Part shown: positions 18,699 to 28,735 of the stretch, piece after piece
How the letters are laid out: the number at the start of each line of letters is the position of its first letter
How positions within the stretch are numbered: position 1 is the stretch's first letter
From: Verrucomicrobiota bacterium
GTDB lineage: Bacteria > Verrucomicrobiota > Verrucomicrobiia > Methylacidiphilales > UBA1321
Length of the DNA: 64,000 nucleotides
Reading direction: 5' to 3'
NCBI GenBank assembly: GCA_013286145.1
Contig: JABDGH010000001.1
Location: 62,001 to 126,000 of the forward strand
Made by a program: the position numbers and the translations under genes
The notes under the pieces: model-generated
Seen by the model: only the letters and a program-made list of their open reading frames with translations
Databases searched by the model: none
Told to the model about the DNA's origin: nothing

Positions 18699-19781
18699 TC
18701 ACTCATCGGCATGAAGTCGTTTGAGGGCGGCATGCGCGTCTGGATTACCTTCTGAGGCCGCCTGCCGATACCACGCAATGGCTTGGTCTAAGTCTTGGGG
18801 AACGCCGCAACCTGTTTCGTTAAGTTGGCCAAGGATAGTCTGGTAACTGTTATCACCCTCAGCCGCCTTTTTTTGAATCAAAGGCACTAATTTTTCTATT
18901 AATACGGTTGCCTGTGCTTGATCGCGCGGCACACCCAAACCATTTTCATAAAGAAGTGCAAGTTCCGCTTGTGCTTGAGCTTCATCTTGTGAGGCGGCCT
19001 TTTGATACCAACTAGCTGCCTCAGAATAACTTTGTTTACCGCCGTAACCTAACCGATAAAGGTCGCCTAATTCTAACTCGGCCATTGAGCTATTCTGTGT
19101 GGCAGCTTTCTCTGCCCACATGCGAGCCTTACTGTAATCTTGGACAACGCCTTTGCCCTCATAAAAACAATAACTCAGGTTGGCCTGAGCCTTTGAGTAG
19201 TTCTGATCTGCCGCCTTTTGGAACCAAGAAGCAGACAGAGAATCGTCTTTGGGAACACCCGTGCCTTGAGAATATAGCACCCCAATAATTGATTGAGCGG
19301 GAGCAAAGTTCTGGTCAGCAGCTTTCCGAAGCAACGAGGCTCCCTGAGCAATATCTTGAGTAACTCCCTGACCTTGGATGTAAACAACCCCTAAATCAGC
19401 CTGAGCTTCTGCATTACCCTGATCGGCAGCGACGTGAAGCCAGGCGATCCCACCGAGAATATCTTTTGGTCCACCCACACCTTGGCAGCACATATCTCCA
19501 AGGTAAGTCTGCGCGACAGCATCATTTAAGTCGGCTGCCAGATGGAAAAAATACCGCGCCTTAAGATAGTTTGGTGCAACACCTGCTCCTTTTAGATAAG
19601 CTTCTCCCAAACCCACCATCGCGCCTATGTCACCGTCCATTACTTTTTCACGAAGTGCCTTGACCTCCGGGGACATAATAGCGGCGGTGGGATCACTTGG
19701 CACAGGTTGAGATTGGCCTGCGAGATTTGTAAATGAGGCGAGTATTGCCAGCCCACCAATAAAAATATGTCGCACATTCAC
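18699..19781 (-). CDS. Sel1-like repeat (SLR) protein
   Basis: Multiple ~36-aa repeats (AQADLGVVYIQGQGVTQDIAQGASLLRKAADQ...); GTG start near 19781 more plausible than the ATG at 19844. Confidence 0.85.
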   Translation of the reverse strand: MNVRHIFIGGLAILASFTNLAGQSQPVPSDPTAAIMSPEVKALREKVMDGDIGAMVGLGEAYLKGAGVAPNYLKARYFFHLAADLNDAVAQTYLGDMCCQGVGGPKDILGGIAWLHVAADQGNAEAQADLGVVYIQGQGVTQDIAQGASLLRKAADQNFAPAQSIIGVLYSQGTGVPKDDSLSASWFQKAADQNYSKAQANLSYCFYEGKGVVQDYSKARMWAEKAATQNSSMAELELGDLYRLGYGGKQSYSEAASWYQKAASQDEAQAQAELALLYENGLGVPRDQAQATVLIEKLVPLIQKKAAEGDNSYQTILGQLNETGCGVPQDLDQAIAWYRQAASEGNPDAHAALKRLHADE

Positions 19782-19794
19782 AAATTGAGTAAGA

Positions 19795-19870
19795 AAAAAG
19801 GGCCATGCACAGAGACAGGATTGCAGACCATAGACGAAATTCAAGGCTGCGGCGTACCTGTCCTCTTTTC
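19795..19870 (+). repeat. REP-like element family 3, copy 3
   Basis: GGCCATGCACAGAGACAGGATTGCAGACCATAGACGAAATTCAAGGCTGCGGCGTACCTGTCC. Confidence 0.75.
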
Positions 19871-20210
19871 TCGCGCTTTCCCGGCTGAATTCCTCCCCAT
19901 TTTCTTATCTGGCCTAAAAGGCTTATAATATTGCGCCAGATAAGCCATTTAAGCGGCCTAGGACTACCGCGTTTCATTCGGGCTGATGTAAAATCGTAGC
20001 CTCATGAACTCCCTCCATTCTCATTCTTCTTCCAAAACCAACGAAACCCAACCGGCCACAACTCCGCCGGGTGTTCCGCGGCTCACCTCGCTCCATCACC
20101 GCCAACAAACCCAAATCGCCCGCGACCAGTTCAACGACCGCCTCGCCATACCACCTCATACCACCCTGTAACGGAACATCCCCATGCCCCCCTCCCCCCC
20201 CGGAGGGAAA

Positions 20211-20285
20211 AAAAGGAACAGGCACGGAGATAGGATCGCTGACCCTAGGCAAAATTCAAGGCTGCGGCGTATCCGTCCCTTTTTC
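20211..20285 (+). repeat. REP-like element family 3, copy 4
   Basis: GGAACAGGCACGGAGATAGGATCGCTGACCCTAGGCAAAATTCAAGGCTGCGGCGTATCCGTCCC. Confidence 0.75.
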
Positions 20286-20379
20286 GGTGTCCCGTCATAA
20301 AACATTCCTGCCGACCAGCTAAATTGTAATCAAAATAGCGGTTGCTGACCCATGATTTTTGTGAGATGAAAGGAGCCAT

Positions 20380-20763
20380 ATGAAGAACCTTTTGGGAGTT
20401 GTAGCCGTGATGGGAGCCTTCCTCGTCGCGGGTTGCGGACACAGTTCGGACAATGCCTCCACGGAACCGCCTGCCCCGGCACCGGATACCAATACCGCGA
20501 TGAATCCGGCTGCTCCCGAGCCAACGGAGCCCACCACGCCCGCGCCTTCAACACCTGCTCCCACCACACCCGAGGTCACAGCCCCGGTAACTCCCAAACC
20601 GGCGACCAAGTATCCGATGGCCACTCCCATCCCGGGCAAAAAAGGCTTCGTTAAAAGCCCTTACGCCCAATATGCGGAACCCGTGGATGTTCGTGGTTAT
20701 GCTCCAGGCACTCTGGTGCGTTGCCCTTACACCAACAAGATTTTCGTCGTTCCCCAGGATTAA
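20380..20763 (+). CDS. Pro/Thr-rich lipoprotein
   Basis: [23 protein letters not shown] lipobox; Pro/Thr/Ala linker; conserved-looking C-terminus ([24 protein letters not shown]). Confidence 0.7.
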   Translation: MKNLLGVVAVMGAFLVAGCGHSSDNASTEPPAPAPDTNTAMNPAAPEPTEPTTPAPSTPAPTTPEVTAPVTPKPATKYPMATPIPGKKGFVKSPYAQYAEPVDVRGYAPGTLVRCPYTNKIFVVPQD

Positions 20764-20816
20764 GGGATAGTTCGCCTGTAGCGGTGTTCCATGAATGCCG
20801 CCATGGTGGTTTAGAC

Positions 20817-21611
20817 ATGAAACAGTATCACGACCTCCTGCGCCTCGTTCTTGAGCAGGGTCGTCGCAAATCCGACCGCACCGGCACGGGTACGCTCTCC
20901 GTCTTCGGTGCCCAGGCGCGCTTCCCTTTGCGCGAAAACTTCCCGCTACTCACCACCAAGAAAGTCCACTTCAAGTCGGTCGTTTACGAACTTCTCTGGT
21001 TCCTGCGTGGTGAGACCAATGTCCGCTGGCTCCAGGATCACGGGGTCAGTATCTGGAACGAATGGGCTGACGCCGAAGGAAACCTGGGGCGCGTCTATGG
21101 CGCACAATGGCGCGACTGGCGCTCCCCGGACGGCGGTTCGGTCGATCAGATCGCGCGCGTCATCGAACAAATCCGCCACAAGCCCGACAGCCGCCGCCAT
21201 ATCGTCACCGCTTGGAATCCTGCCGAAGTCGAAGCGATGGCGCTTCCTCCCTGCCACGCGCTTTTCCAGTTCTTTGTCCTCGATGGTGAACTGAGTTGCC
21301 AGCTCTATCAGCGCAGCGCCGATCTCTTCCTGGGCGTTCCTTTCAACATCGCTTCCTACGCGCTTCTCACCTGCATGGTCGCGCAAGTTTGCGATCTCCA
21401 GCCCGGCGAATTTGTCCACACCTTCGGCGATCTCCATCTCTACGATAATCATCTCGACCAGGCCCGCGAACAACTCAGCCGCGAAATACGTCCCCTGCCC
21501 CGCCTCACGCTCAACCCGAAGATTCGCGAACTGAACGACTTCGCCTACGAGGACATCACCCTCCACGACTACAACCCGCATCCACCCATCAAGGCGCCCA
21601 TCGCGGTTTAA
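20817..21611 (+). CDS. thyA: Thymidylate synthase
   Basis: [31 protein letters not shown]...[12 protein letters not shown]...YDNHLDQ; start corrected from 20721. Confidence 0.97.
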   Translation: MKQYHDLLRLVLEQGRRKSDRTGTGTLSVFGAQARFPLRENFPLLTTKKVHFKSVVYELLWFLRGETNVRWLQDHGVSIWNEWADAEGNLGRVYGAQWRDWRSPDGGSVDQIARVIEQIRHKPDSRRHIVTAWNPAEVEAMALPPCHALFQFFVLDGELSCQLYQRSADLFLGVPFNIASYALLTCMVAQVCDLQPGEFVHTFGDLHLYDNHLDQAREQLSREIRPLPRLTLNPKIRELNDFAYEDITLHDYNPHPPIKAPIAV

Positions 21612-21640
21612 TCTTCTCTTTCCGCCATCTTTTTTATTAC

Positions 21641-21730
21641 CGTCATCCTGAGCTTGTCGAAGGATCAGCTTCCGGTGAGTTCGTGAAAGCTTTATGGTGG
21701 CTGATCCTTCGACAAGCTCAGGATGACCGG
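21641..21730. repeat. Palindromic GTCATCCTGAGCTTGTCGAAGGATC element (family 1)
   Basis: Inverted terminal arms CGTCATCCTGAGCTTGTCGAAGGATCAGC/GCTGATCCTTCGACAAGCTCAGGATGACCG. Confidence 0.85.
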
Positions 21731-21760
21731 TTGATTTAGTGAAAATAATTTGGATTAAAA

Positions 21761-22273
21761 ATGCCCATCTTCCACGCCATCGCTGCCATGTCGGAAAATC
21801 GCGTCATCGGCGATCATGGCAAAATTCCGTGGCACCTACCGGAAGATTTCCGCTGGTTCAAGCACAAGACGATGGGCGGCATACTGGTCATGGGCCGAAA
21901 AACTTTTGAATCGATCGGCAAGCCTTTGCCCGGAAGAAAGACTGCGGTTCTTTCGCGCATAACATCCGGCCTTTCCGGCGTGACCGTTTATAACAACATC
22001 GAAACATTCAAGGCGGAGACCACCTCTGATGTTCCGAATTGGATCTGCGGAGGAGCCGAGATTTACAGCCAACTCCTGCCGCAATGCACCGCGCTTTATC
22101 TTACCCGCGTCAAACGCACAGTCGATGGAGATGCCTTCTTCCCACCCTTCGAGGAGTCCTTTGCGCTCAATCAGATCATCCACGAAACAGCCGAGTTCCG
22201 GGTGGAACGCTGGATGAACAATGCCGATAAATTTGCTTATCCTCCTGAACCCTGGCCCTTCCCAACGCCCTAG
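21761..22273 (+). CDS. folA: Dihydrofolate reductase
   Basis: IAAMSENRVIGDHGKIPWHLPEDFRWFKHKTMGGILVMGRKTFESIGKPLPGR. Confidence 0.96.
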   Translation: MPIFHAIAAMSENRVIGDHGKIPWHLPEDFRWFKHKTMGGILVMGRKTFESIGKPLPGRKTAVLSRITSGLSGVTVYNNIETFKAETTSDVPNWICGGAEIYSQLLPQCTALYLTRVKRTVDGDAFFPPFEESFALNQIIHETAEFRVERWMNNADKFAYPPEPWPFPTP

Positions 22274-22280
22274 AGCTTGT

Positions 22281-24077
22281 TCACTTGGCGGGAGACCTTT
22301 GCAATATCGCAGCCTTTACCTTGGCCAGGTTATATTGCGCTTCGTTATCGTCGGGCTTCAGGCGTAAAGCCTCCTGAAACTGCACCACTGCTTCGTCCAT
22401 TTGTTCTTTTTGGAAAAAAGCAGCGCCCAGACCGTTGTGTGCCTCGGACATGTCTGGATTAATTTCGAGAGCCTTTTGGTAATGAGAAATCGCCTCATCA
22501 ACTTGTCCCTTTTTGGAAAGTATATTACCCAGGTTATTATGAGCGTCCGCCTGCCTGGGATTGATTTCCAGGGCCTGCTGGTACTGGGACATCGCTTCAT
22601 CTATTCGTCCTTTTTTAGAAAAGATGGTGCCTATGTTGTAGTGAGCTTCAGCATTTTCCGGACGGATTTCCAAGGCCTTTTGGTACTGGATAAGCGCTTC
22701 GTCCAGATGTCCTTTTTGGGTAAGGTAAGCGCCAAGATTGTAGTGAGCCAGCGAAGAGAGCGGGTTGACTTTAAGGATGTCCGTCCAAAGGGAGAGTTCG
22801 TCGGTAAAAACATTTTCACGAGTCACGGTAAGAAAAGTCAGGGGCAGGATCACGCCCATGCAGGGCACCACCGCCATCCAGAATCCGCGATTCGATTTTA
22901 ATACCATGAGGAACAAGGCCAGCAGTTGCACCGCCATTCCCGCCAGGGGTAAGTAGTAAAAGCGGTCAGCCACCGGGCGATAGAGAGGAACAAAATTGGA
23001 AACAGTCGCAAGCCCCAACCAATAGATGGCAACCCCAAGAGCGCCCACCCTGCTTTTGTAAGCCAGCAAAACCTGCAATAAAACCACCACGATCAGAATT
23101 ACGAGAGCAACGGGCGGAGAGGGGCCGAACATGATTGCCGGTGTATAGTCGGCCGCAAATTGCATCGGCCAAACCAACTTGCCCATCATGAAAACCCATA
23201 AGCCCGGTTGGATTAAAAAGACTTGAGAGAATGATCCACCGAGGTAATTCAAAGGAACTCGATCAGGGTTTGAAGGAGCTAAAAGAAATCGAGCCGCCAG
23301 AAAGATAACTGTCACCGTCATCGCACTGCCCAAAAACAGAAGCCACGGTAATTTCGCTTCCTTCCGACGAAACACGAACCAGTAAACAATGAGCAGTAAG
23401 GCTGTCGCAATTCCCGATTCCTTGCATGTTACCGAGGCGAAGGTGCAAAAAGCGCCGATGCTTCCCATGATCATCGCGATGCGAAAATTGTCCGGACGAA
23501 AAGCCATTGCCGCGAGCAAGGCCAGCAAAGTGAAGAACGTCACCAAAAGGCCCGAGCTATAACTCACCTCGGCGACCGACTCTACCGCGATTGGATGCAG
23601 GGCGAAAATCAACGTGACCACCACTATCGCAAGTTGAGCTTTCAAAAAAACACTTTTGGTCAGTCCCGTTATTTCCGTCGCGATCAAGCGTTGCAACAAC
23701 ACAAACAACAGCGCGACATTTGCCGCATGAAGCAAATTGCTGCATAAATGATACCCGAACGGTTCCTTGCCGCAGACGGCGGCGATAAGCATCAAATAAA
23801 GTAATTGTCCGGGACGAGGACCGAGCATCAGATTCATCCCTAACACTTTCAGCGACAGAACGGCAGGCAGGTTGGAAAGGGAAGTGATAAATCCTTCCTG
23901 AATAATCTCGACGCGACCATCGTAAACAAAACCAGATTTGAGTGAGGGCCAGTAGGCCAAAAAAGCCACCACCGCCAGCAGGAGGGCTATCCAGACACTC
24001 GGAAACGGCACCTTAGAGTCGTGCGAAGTCGGAGAAGCGTTATCGAACGCCTTCTTTTTCCTGAATCGTTTTGCCAT
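22281..24077 (-). CDS. TMTC-like polytopic membrane protein with C-terminal TPRs (paralogue A)
   Basis: 598 aa; MAKRFRKKKAFDN N-terminus; many TM segments; ~4 full TPRs. Confidence 0.88.
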   Translation of the reverse strand: MAKRFRKKKAFDNASPTSHDSKVPFPSVWIALLLAVVAFLAYWPSLKSGFVYDGRVEIIQEGFITSLSNLPAVLSLKVLGMNLMLGPRPGQLLYLMLIAAVCGKEPFGYHLCSNLLHAANVALLFVLLQRLIATEITGLTKSVFLKAQLAIVVVTLIFALHPIAVESVAEVSYSSGLLVTFFTLLALLAAMAFRPDNFRIAMIMGSIGAFCTFASVTCKESGIATALLLIVYWFVFRRKEAKLPWLLFLGSAMTVTVIFLAARFLLAPSNPDRVPLNYLGGSFSQVFLIQPGLWVFMMGKLVWPMQFAADYTPAIMFGPSPPVALVILIVVVLLQVLLAYKSRVGALGVAIYWLGLATVSNFVPLYRPVADRFYYLPLAGMAVQLLALFLMVLKSNRGFWMAVVPCMGVILPLTFLTVTRENVFTDELSLWTDILKVNPLSSLAHYNLGAYLTQKGHLDEALIQYQKALEIRPENAEAHYNIGTIFSKKGRIDEAMSQYQQALEINPRQADAHNNLGNILSKKGQVDEAISHYQKALEINPDMSEAHNGLGAAFFQKEQMDEAVVQFQEALRLKPDDNEAQYNLAKVKAAILQRSPAK

Positions 24078-24163
24078 GCGGTCTGGATTGCTAGGATGAA
24101 CATTTCCGGCCTCCCTAGAAGCAGATTTTGTTCAGCTTACCATTGTCTTCAAACCGGGCGTTT

Positions 24164-26065
24164 CTAATTCTCCCTTTGTCTGGCCATGGCTTTCGCTTTA
24201 AGCAAATTGTTTTGCGCCCCTTCATAGTCGGGCTTTAGCCGTACGACTTCCTGGAACTGGTACACTGCCCCATCCCATTGTCCTTTTTGGATAAGAGCAA
24301 CGCCGAGATTATTATGAGCTTCAATATTCCTGGGGTCGATTTCCAGGGCTTTCTGATACTGAATAATCGCCTCATCAACCTGCTTTTTTTGGAAAAGAGC
24401 AATGCCGAGATTATTGCGGACTTCGGCATTATTTGGATTGATTTCCAGAGCCTTTTGGAACTCGATCATCGCTTCCTCCATCTGTCCTTTTTGAGAAAAA
24501 CCATTGCCAAGATTATTGTGGGCCTCTGCGTAGTTTGGGCGAATTTCCAGGGCCTTCTGAAACTGGATTATCGCCTCGTCCAACTGTCCTTTTTTCAAAA
24601 GATCGAGACCGAGATTGCTATGGGCTTCGGCTATGTTGGGATTGATTTCCAGAGCCTTTTGAAACTGATCCATCGCATCGTCCACCCGCTCTTTTTGGTC
24701 AAAGAAAATACCAAGGTTATAGTGGGCTAATGAAGAGCGGGGACTGACTTGCAACGTGTCCGTCCAAAGAGAAATGTCGTTAGCAAAAACATCTTCACGA
24801 GTCAGGGTAAGCAGGGACAAAGGCAGAAGCGCGCCAAGGAAGAGCGCTATCACCACCCAAAATATCCGGTTCCATTTTAGTGTCATGAGAAGCAACGCCA
24901 GGAGTTGCATCGCCAGTCCCGCCAGCGGCAAATAATAAAACCGGTCAGCCAAAGCATGATAAAGCGGGATGAAATTGGAAACGGGCGCAAGACCAAGCCA
25001 ATAGACGGCAATCCCAAGGGCACCCAACCGACTTCTGTAAGCCAGCCAGGCTTGCATCAAAATCACAACAACAAGGATAGCCAGCGCAAAGGTCGTTGGA
25101 GGACCGATCATGTCCACTGGCACATAATCAGCCGAAAGTTGTGCAGGCCACATTAATTTGCCCATCATGAAAACCCATAAACGGGGTTGGATCGAAAAGA
25201 CCTGCGAGAATGATATTGATCCTCCAAGATAGCCCATGGAAGCTTGGTCAGGCGGCGCGGAGGGAGCCAGAAGGAATCGAGCCGCCAGAAAGATTGCAGA
25301 CATCACCGTCGCGGCACCTAAAAATAAAAGCCACGTCAGCTTTGCTTCCCGACGTCGAAACAAAAACCAGTAAACGATGAGGAGAAGTGGCGTGGCAATT
25401 CCTGACTCCTTGCACATCACGGAAGCAAAAGCACAAAAAGCACCCACGCTTCCGATTAGCATCGCGGCTCGAAATTTTTCCGGACGAAAGAAAGTCGCCG
25501 CGAGCAAAGCCAGCAGCGTGAAAAACACCACCAGAAGGCTTGAGCTATAACTCACCTCAGCGACCGATTCCACCGAGATCGGATGCAGGGCGAAGATTAG
25601 GGTGGCTGCTGCTATCGCGAGTTGAACTTTCAAAAAGGTACTTCTGGTCAGTCCCGCTATTTCCGTCGCGATCAAGCGTTGCAACAACACAAACAACAGC
25701 GCGACATTTGCCGCATGAAGCAGATTGCTACTCAAATGGTACCCGAACGGCTCCTTGCCCCAGATAGCGGCATTGAGCATGAGATAAAGTAGCTGTCCTG
25801 GACGAGGACCGAGCATCAGATTCATGCTCAATACTTTTAGTGAAAGAACGGCAGGCAGGTTGGAAATGGAAGTGATAAATCCTTCCTGAATAATCTCAAC
25901 GCGAGCGTCGTAAACAAAACCCGATTTGAGCGAAGGCCAGTAGGCCAAAAAAGCCACCACCGCCAGCAGGAGGGCTATCCAGACACCCGAAAACGGCACT
26001 TTAGAATCGTGCGAAGACGGAGAAGTGTTATCGAACGCCTTCTTTTTCCTGAATCGTTTTGCCAT
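24164..26065 (-). CDS. TMTC-like polytopic membrane protein with C-terminal TPRs (paralogue B)
   Basis: 633 aa; near-identical N-terminus to A and C; ~5 full TPRs. Confidence 0.88.
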   Translation of the reverse strand: MAKRFRKKKAFDNTSPSSHDSKVPFSGVWIALLLAVVAFLAYWPSLKSGFVYDARVEIIQEGFITSISNLPAVLSLKVLSMNLMLGPRPGQLLYLMLNAAIWGKEPFGYHLSSNLLHAANVALLFVLLQRLIATEIAGLTRSTFLKVQLAIAAATLIFALHPISVESVAEVSYSSSLLVVFFTLLALLAATFFRPEKFRAAMLIGSVGAFCAFASVMCKESGIATPLLLIVYWFLFRRREAKLTWLLFLGAATVMSAIFLAARFLLAPSAPPDQASMGYLGGSISFSQVFSIQPRLWVFMMGKLMWPAQLSADYVPVDMIGPPTTFALAILVVVILMQAWLAYRSRLGALGIAVYWLGLAPVSNFIPLYHALADRFYYLPLAGLAMQLLALLLMTLKWNRIFWVVIALFLGALLPLSLLTLTREDVFANDISLWTDTLQVSPRSSLAHYNLGIFFDQKERVDDAMDQFQKALEINPNIAEAHSNLGLDLLKKGQLDEAIIQFQKALEIRPNYAEAHNNLGNGFSQKGQMEEAMIEFQKALEINPNNAEVRNNLGIALFQKKQVDEAIIQYQKALEIDPRNIEAHNNLGVALIQKGQWDGAVYQFQEVVRLKPDYEGAQNNLLKAKAMARQREN

Positions 26066-26183
26066 GCGGTCTTGATTGCTAGGATGAACATTTCCGGCCT
26101 CCCTAGAAGCAGATTTTGTTTAGATAAGGGGCTCTCTTCGCTTTTAAGCGAGGCGTTCGCATGTCCCGCTCCAACCTGCCCTC

Positions 26184-28190
26184 TTATTTGGGGATCAACC
26201 TTTGATCTATGATCGCCTGCATTCTAGCCAGGTTATTCTGCGCTTCTTTATTATCGGGATCCAGTCGCACGACTTCCTGAAACTGGATCAACGCCTTATC
26301 CACTTGTCCTTTTTTAAATAAAACGAGGCCGAGGCTATAGTGGGCTTGAGCCAGGTTGGGATTAATTTCCAGAGCCTTTTGATACTGGGCCATCGCCTCA
26401 TCCATTTGCCCCTGCTTGGAAAAGATATTGCCAAGGTTGTAGTGCGCCTCAAGCAGATCGGGATTAATCTCCAGGGCTTTTTGGTAGTGAGCCATCGCCT
26501 CGTCCATTTGCCCTTTTTCGAAAAACATATTGCCAAGATTAATATGAGCTTCGATATAGCGGGGATTAATCTCCAGGGTTTTTAGATACTGGGCCATCGC
26601 CTCATCCTTTTGTCCTTTTTGGAAAAGAGCAATCCCAAGATTATAGTGAGCTGCGGCCAAGTTAGGGACAATTCTCAAGACCTTTTGATACTGTGCTATC
26701 GCTTCGTCCACTTGTCCTTTTTTGGAAAGAGCCGCGCCAAGGTTATTATCAACGTCGGCATTACCGGGTTCGATTTCCAAGGCCTTTTGGTACTGGGCAA
26801 TCGCGTCGTCCATTTGCCCCCTTTGGAAAAGAGCCATGCCAAGGCAGTTATGAGCCACCGAGGAGAGAGGACTGACCTGAAGTGTGTCTGTCCATAGAGA
26901 AAATTCGTCGGCGAAAACTTTCTCACGAACCAGCGTAAGAAAAGTCAGGGGCAGGATCACAGCCATACAGGGTGCCATCGTCATCCAAAATCTTCGGTGC
27001 GATCCTAACGTCATAAGAAGCAGCGCCAGTAGCTGCATCGCGAATCCCGCAAGAGACAGATAATAAAAGCGGTCCGCCTCAGGACGATTAAGGGGAATAA
27101 AATTGGATACCGTCGCGAGACCCAACCAGTAGATCGCAACTCCCAAGGCTCCAATTCGATTTTTGCAAGCCAGCCAGGCTTGCAGCGAAACCACGATCCC
27201 AAGAATCACCAGCGATAGAGCCGCCGAGGGTCCAATTTCATCAACAGGTGCATAATCAGCAGAGAGATCTGTCGGCCAAAGCAATTTGCCCATCATGAAA
27301 ACCCATAAACGCGGTTGGAGTAAAAAGACCTGCGAGAAGGATCCTCCGAGATAGCTCAAGGGAGCCAGTCCGTGCGGAGCAGGCGGGGCCAAAAGAAATC
27401 GAGCCGCCAAAAAAGCTGCGGTCACTGCCCCCGCAACGCTTAAAAACAAAAACCACGGCAGCTTTGCTTCCCGACGACGAAACAAAAACCAGTAAACGAA
27501 AAGCAACGGCACCGTCATAACGCCCGATTCTTTTGAGGTCACGGCACCAAAGGCACAGAGAGTGCCGACACCTCCAATCATCATTGCGACTCGAAAATTT
27601 TCCGGACGAAAGGCAGTCGCTGCCAGCAACGCCAGCAGCGTGAAGAATGTCACGAGAAGACTGGAACTATAACTTACCTCCGCGACCGATTCCACCGCGA
27701 TGGGATGCAGGGCGAAAATTGAAACGACGACCGCCGCCGCGAGTTGAACTTTCCACACACCACCTCGGGTCAGTCCCGTTATTTCAGTTGCGATCAAGCG
27801 ACCTAACAATACGAACAACAGCGCGACATTCGCCGCGTGGAGAAGATTGCTGCTCAAGTGATACCCGAAGGGGTGCCTGCCCCAGATGGCGGCGTTGAGC
27901 ATCAGGTAGAGCATCTGCCCCGGACGAGAAGCAAGCGTGAGGTTCATTCCCAATACCTTGAGCGAAAGGACGTCCGGCAGGTTGGAAAGGGACGTGATGA
28001 ATCCTTCCTCGAGGATTTCTATACGCGCATCGTAAACAAAACCGGATTTGAGCGAAGGCCAGTAGGCCAAAAAAGTCACTACTGCCAGCAGGAGTGTCAC
28101 CCCGATACTCAAAAGCGATACTTTGGAGCTGGTCACAGGCGACGAGACACTGGAATCGAACGCCTTCTTTTTCCTGAATCGTTTTGCCAT
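26184..28190 (-). CDS. TMTC-like polytopic membrane protein with C-terminal TPRs (paralogue C)
   Basis: 668 aa; near-identical N-terminus; ~6 full TPRs. Confidence 0.88.
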   Translation of the reverse strand: MAKRFRKKKAFDSSVSSPVTSSKVSLLSIGVTLLLAVVTFLAYWPSLKSGFVYDARIEILEEGFITSLSNLPDVLSLKVLGMNLTLASRPGQMLYLMLNAAIWGRHPFGYHLSSNLLHAANVALLFVLLGRLIATEITGLTRGGVWKVQLAAAVVVSIFALHPIAVESVAEVSYSSSLLVTFFTLLALLAATAFRPENFRVAMMIGGVGTLCAFGAVTSKESGVMTVPLLFVYWFLFRRREAKLPWFLFLSVAGAVTAAFLAARFLLAPPAPHGLAPLSYLGGSFSQVFLLQPRLWVFMMGKLLWPTDLSADYAPVDEIGPSAALSLVILGIVVSLQAWLACKNRIGALGVAIYWLGLATVSNFIPLNRPEADRFYYLSLAGFAMQLLALLLMTLGSHRRFWMTMAPCMAVILPLTFLTLVREKVFADEFSLWTDTLQVSPLSSVAHNCLGMALFQRGQMDDAIAQYQKALEIEPGNADVDNNLGAALSKKGQVDEAIAQYQKVLRIVPNLAAAHYNLGIALFQKGQKDEAMAQYLKTLEINPRYIEAHINLGNMFFEKGQMDEAMAHYQKALEINPDLLEAHYNLGNIFSKQGQMDEAMAQYQKALEINPNLAQAHYSLGLVLFKKGQVDKALIQFQEVVRLDPDNKEAQNNLARMQAIIDQRLIPK

Positions 28191-28297
28191 GCGGTCCTAG
28201 TTACCAGAATGAACGCTTTTGCTTTTCCTAGAAGCAGATTTTGCTTTCGGTTGGAGGCATTTTTAATTAGCGACGCTCCCTGTGCATCGCTACAATA

Positions 28298-28735
28298 ATG
28301 GCCATGCGCATCCTGGCGATTGATTATGGCAGTGTACGGGTAGGCCTGGCCCTCAGCGATCTGACCGGCACGCTTGCGCGTCCCCTGCCCTTTATTCCTG
28401 CAAAAACCGACGCCAAACTCGCGCGCGAAATCACAGCGCTGGTGGAAAAGGAATCGATCGAATTGATCCTTCTCGGATTACCGCGCCACATGAACGGATC
28501 GCTTGGGAAAGCCGCAGAGCAGGTACAGGCCTTTGCCGCCATCCTTGGCCAGGCCACGCCGATTCGCATCAAACTCGTCGATGAACGCCTCTCCACGGTG
28601 CAGGCAAGCCGCCAATTACAGGAAGCAGGCAAGAACTCCCGCACGCAACGCAGCCAGATCGATAGCGAAGCCGCCGCGGTTTTATTGCAGGGTTATCTCG
28701 ACACGCAAAACTTTTCCCTCCCACCGGACGCATGA
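28298..28735 (+). CDS. ruvX: Putative pre-16S rRNA nuclease / Holliday junction resolvase YqgF
   Basis: MRILAIDYGSVRVGLALSD...LGLPRHMNGSLG...VDERLSTVQA. Confidence 0.93.
   Translation: MAMRILAIDYGSVRVGLALSDLTGTLARPLPFIPAKTDAKLAREITALVEKESIELILLGLPRHMNGSLGKAAEQVQAFAAILGQATPIRIKLVDERLSTVQASRQLQEAGKNSRTQRSQIDSEAAAVLLQGYLDTQNFSLPPDA

Noticed and set aside
20004-20171. 55-aa plus-strand ORF (MNSLHSHSSSKTNETQPATTPPGVPRL...) between two REP-like copies
   Set aside because: Low-complexity S/T/P/Q composition and no conservation evidence; could be a gene remnant but not supportable.
22281-28190. Regular repeated motifs in DNA considered as a CRISPR-like array
   Set aside because: The periodicity is ~102 bp and in frame with TPR coding units; no short identical repeats with unique spacers.
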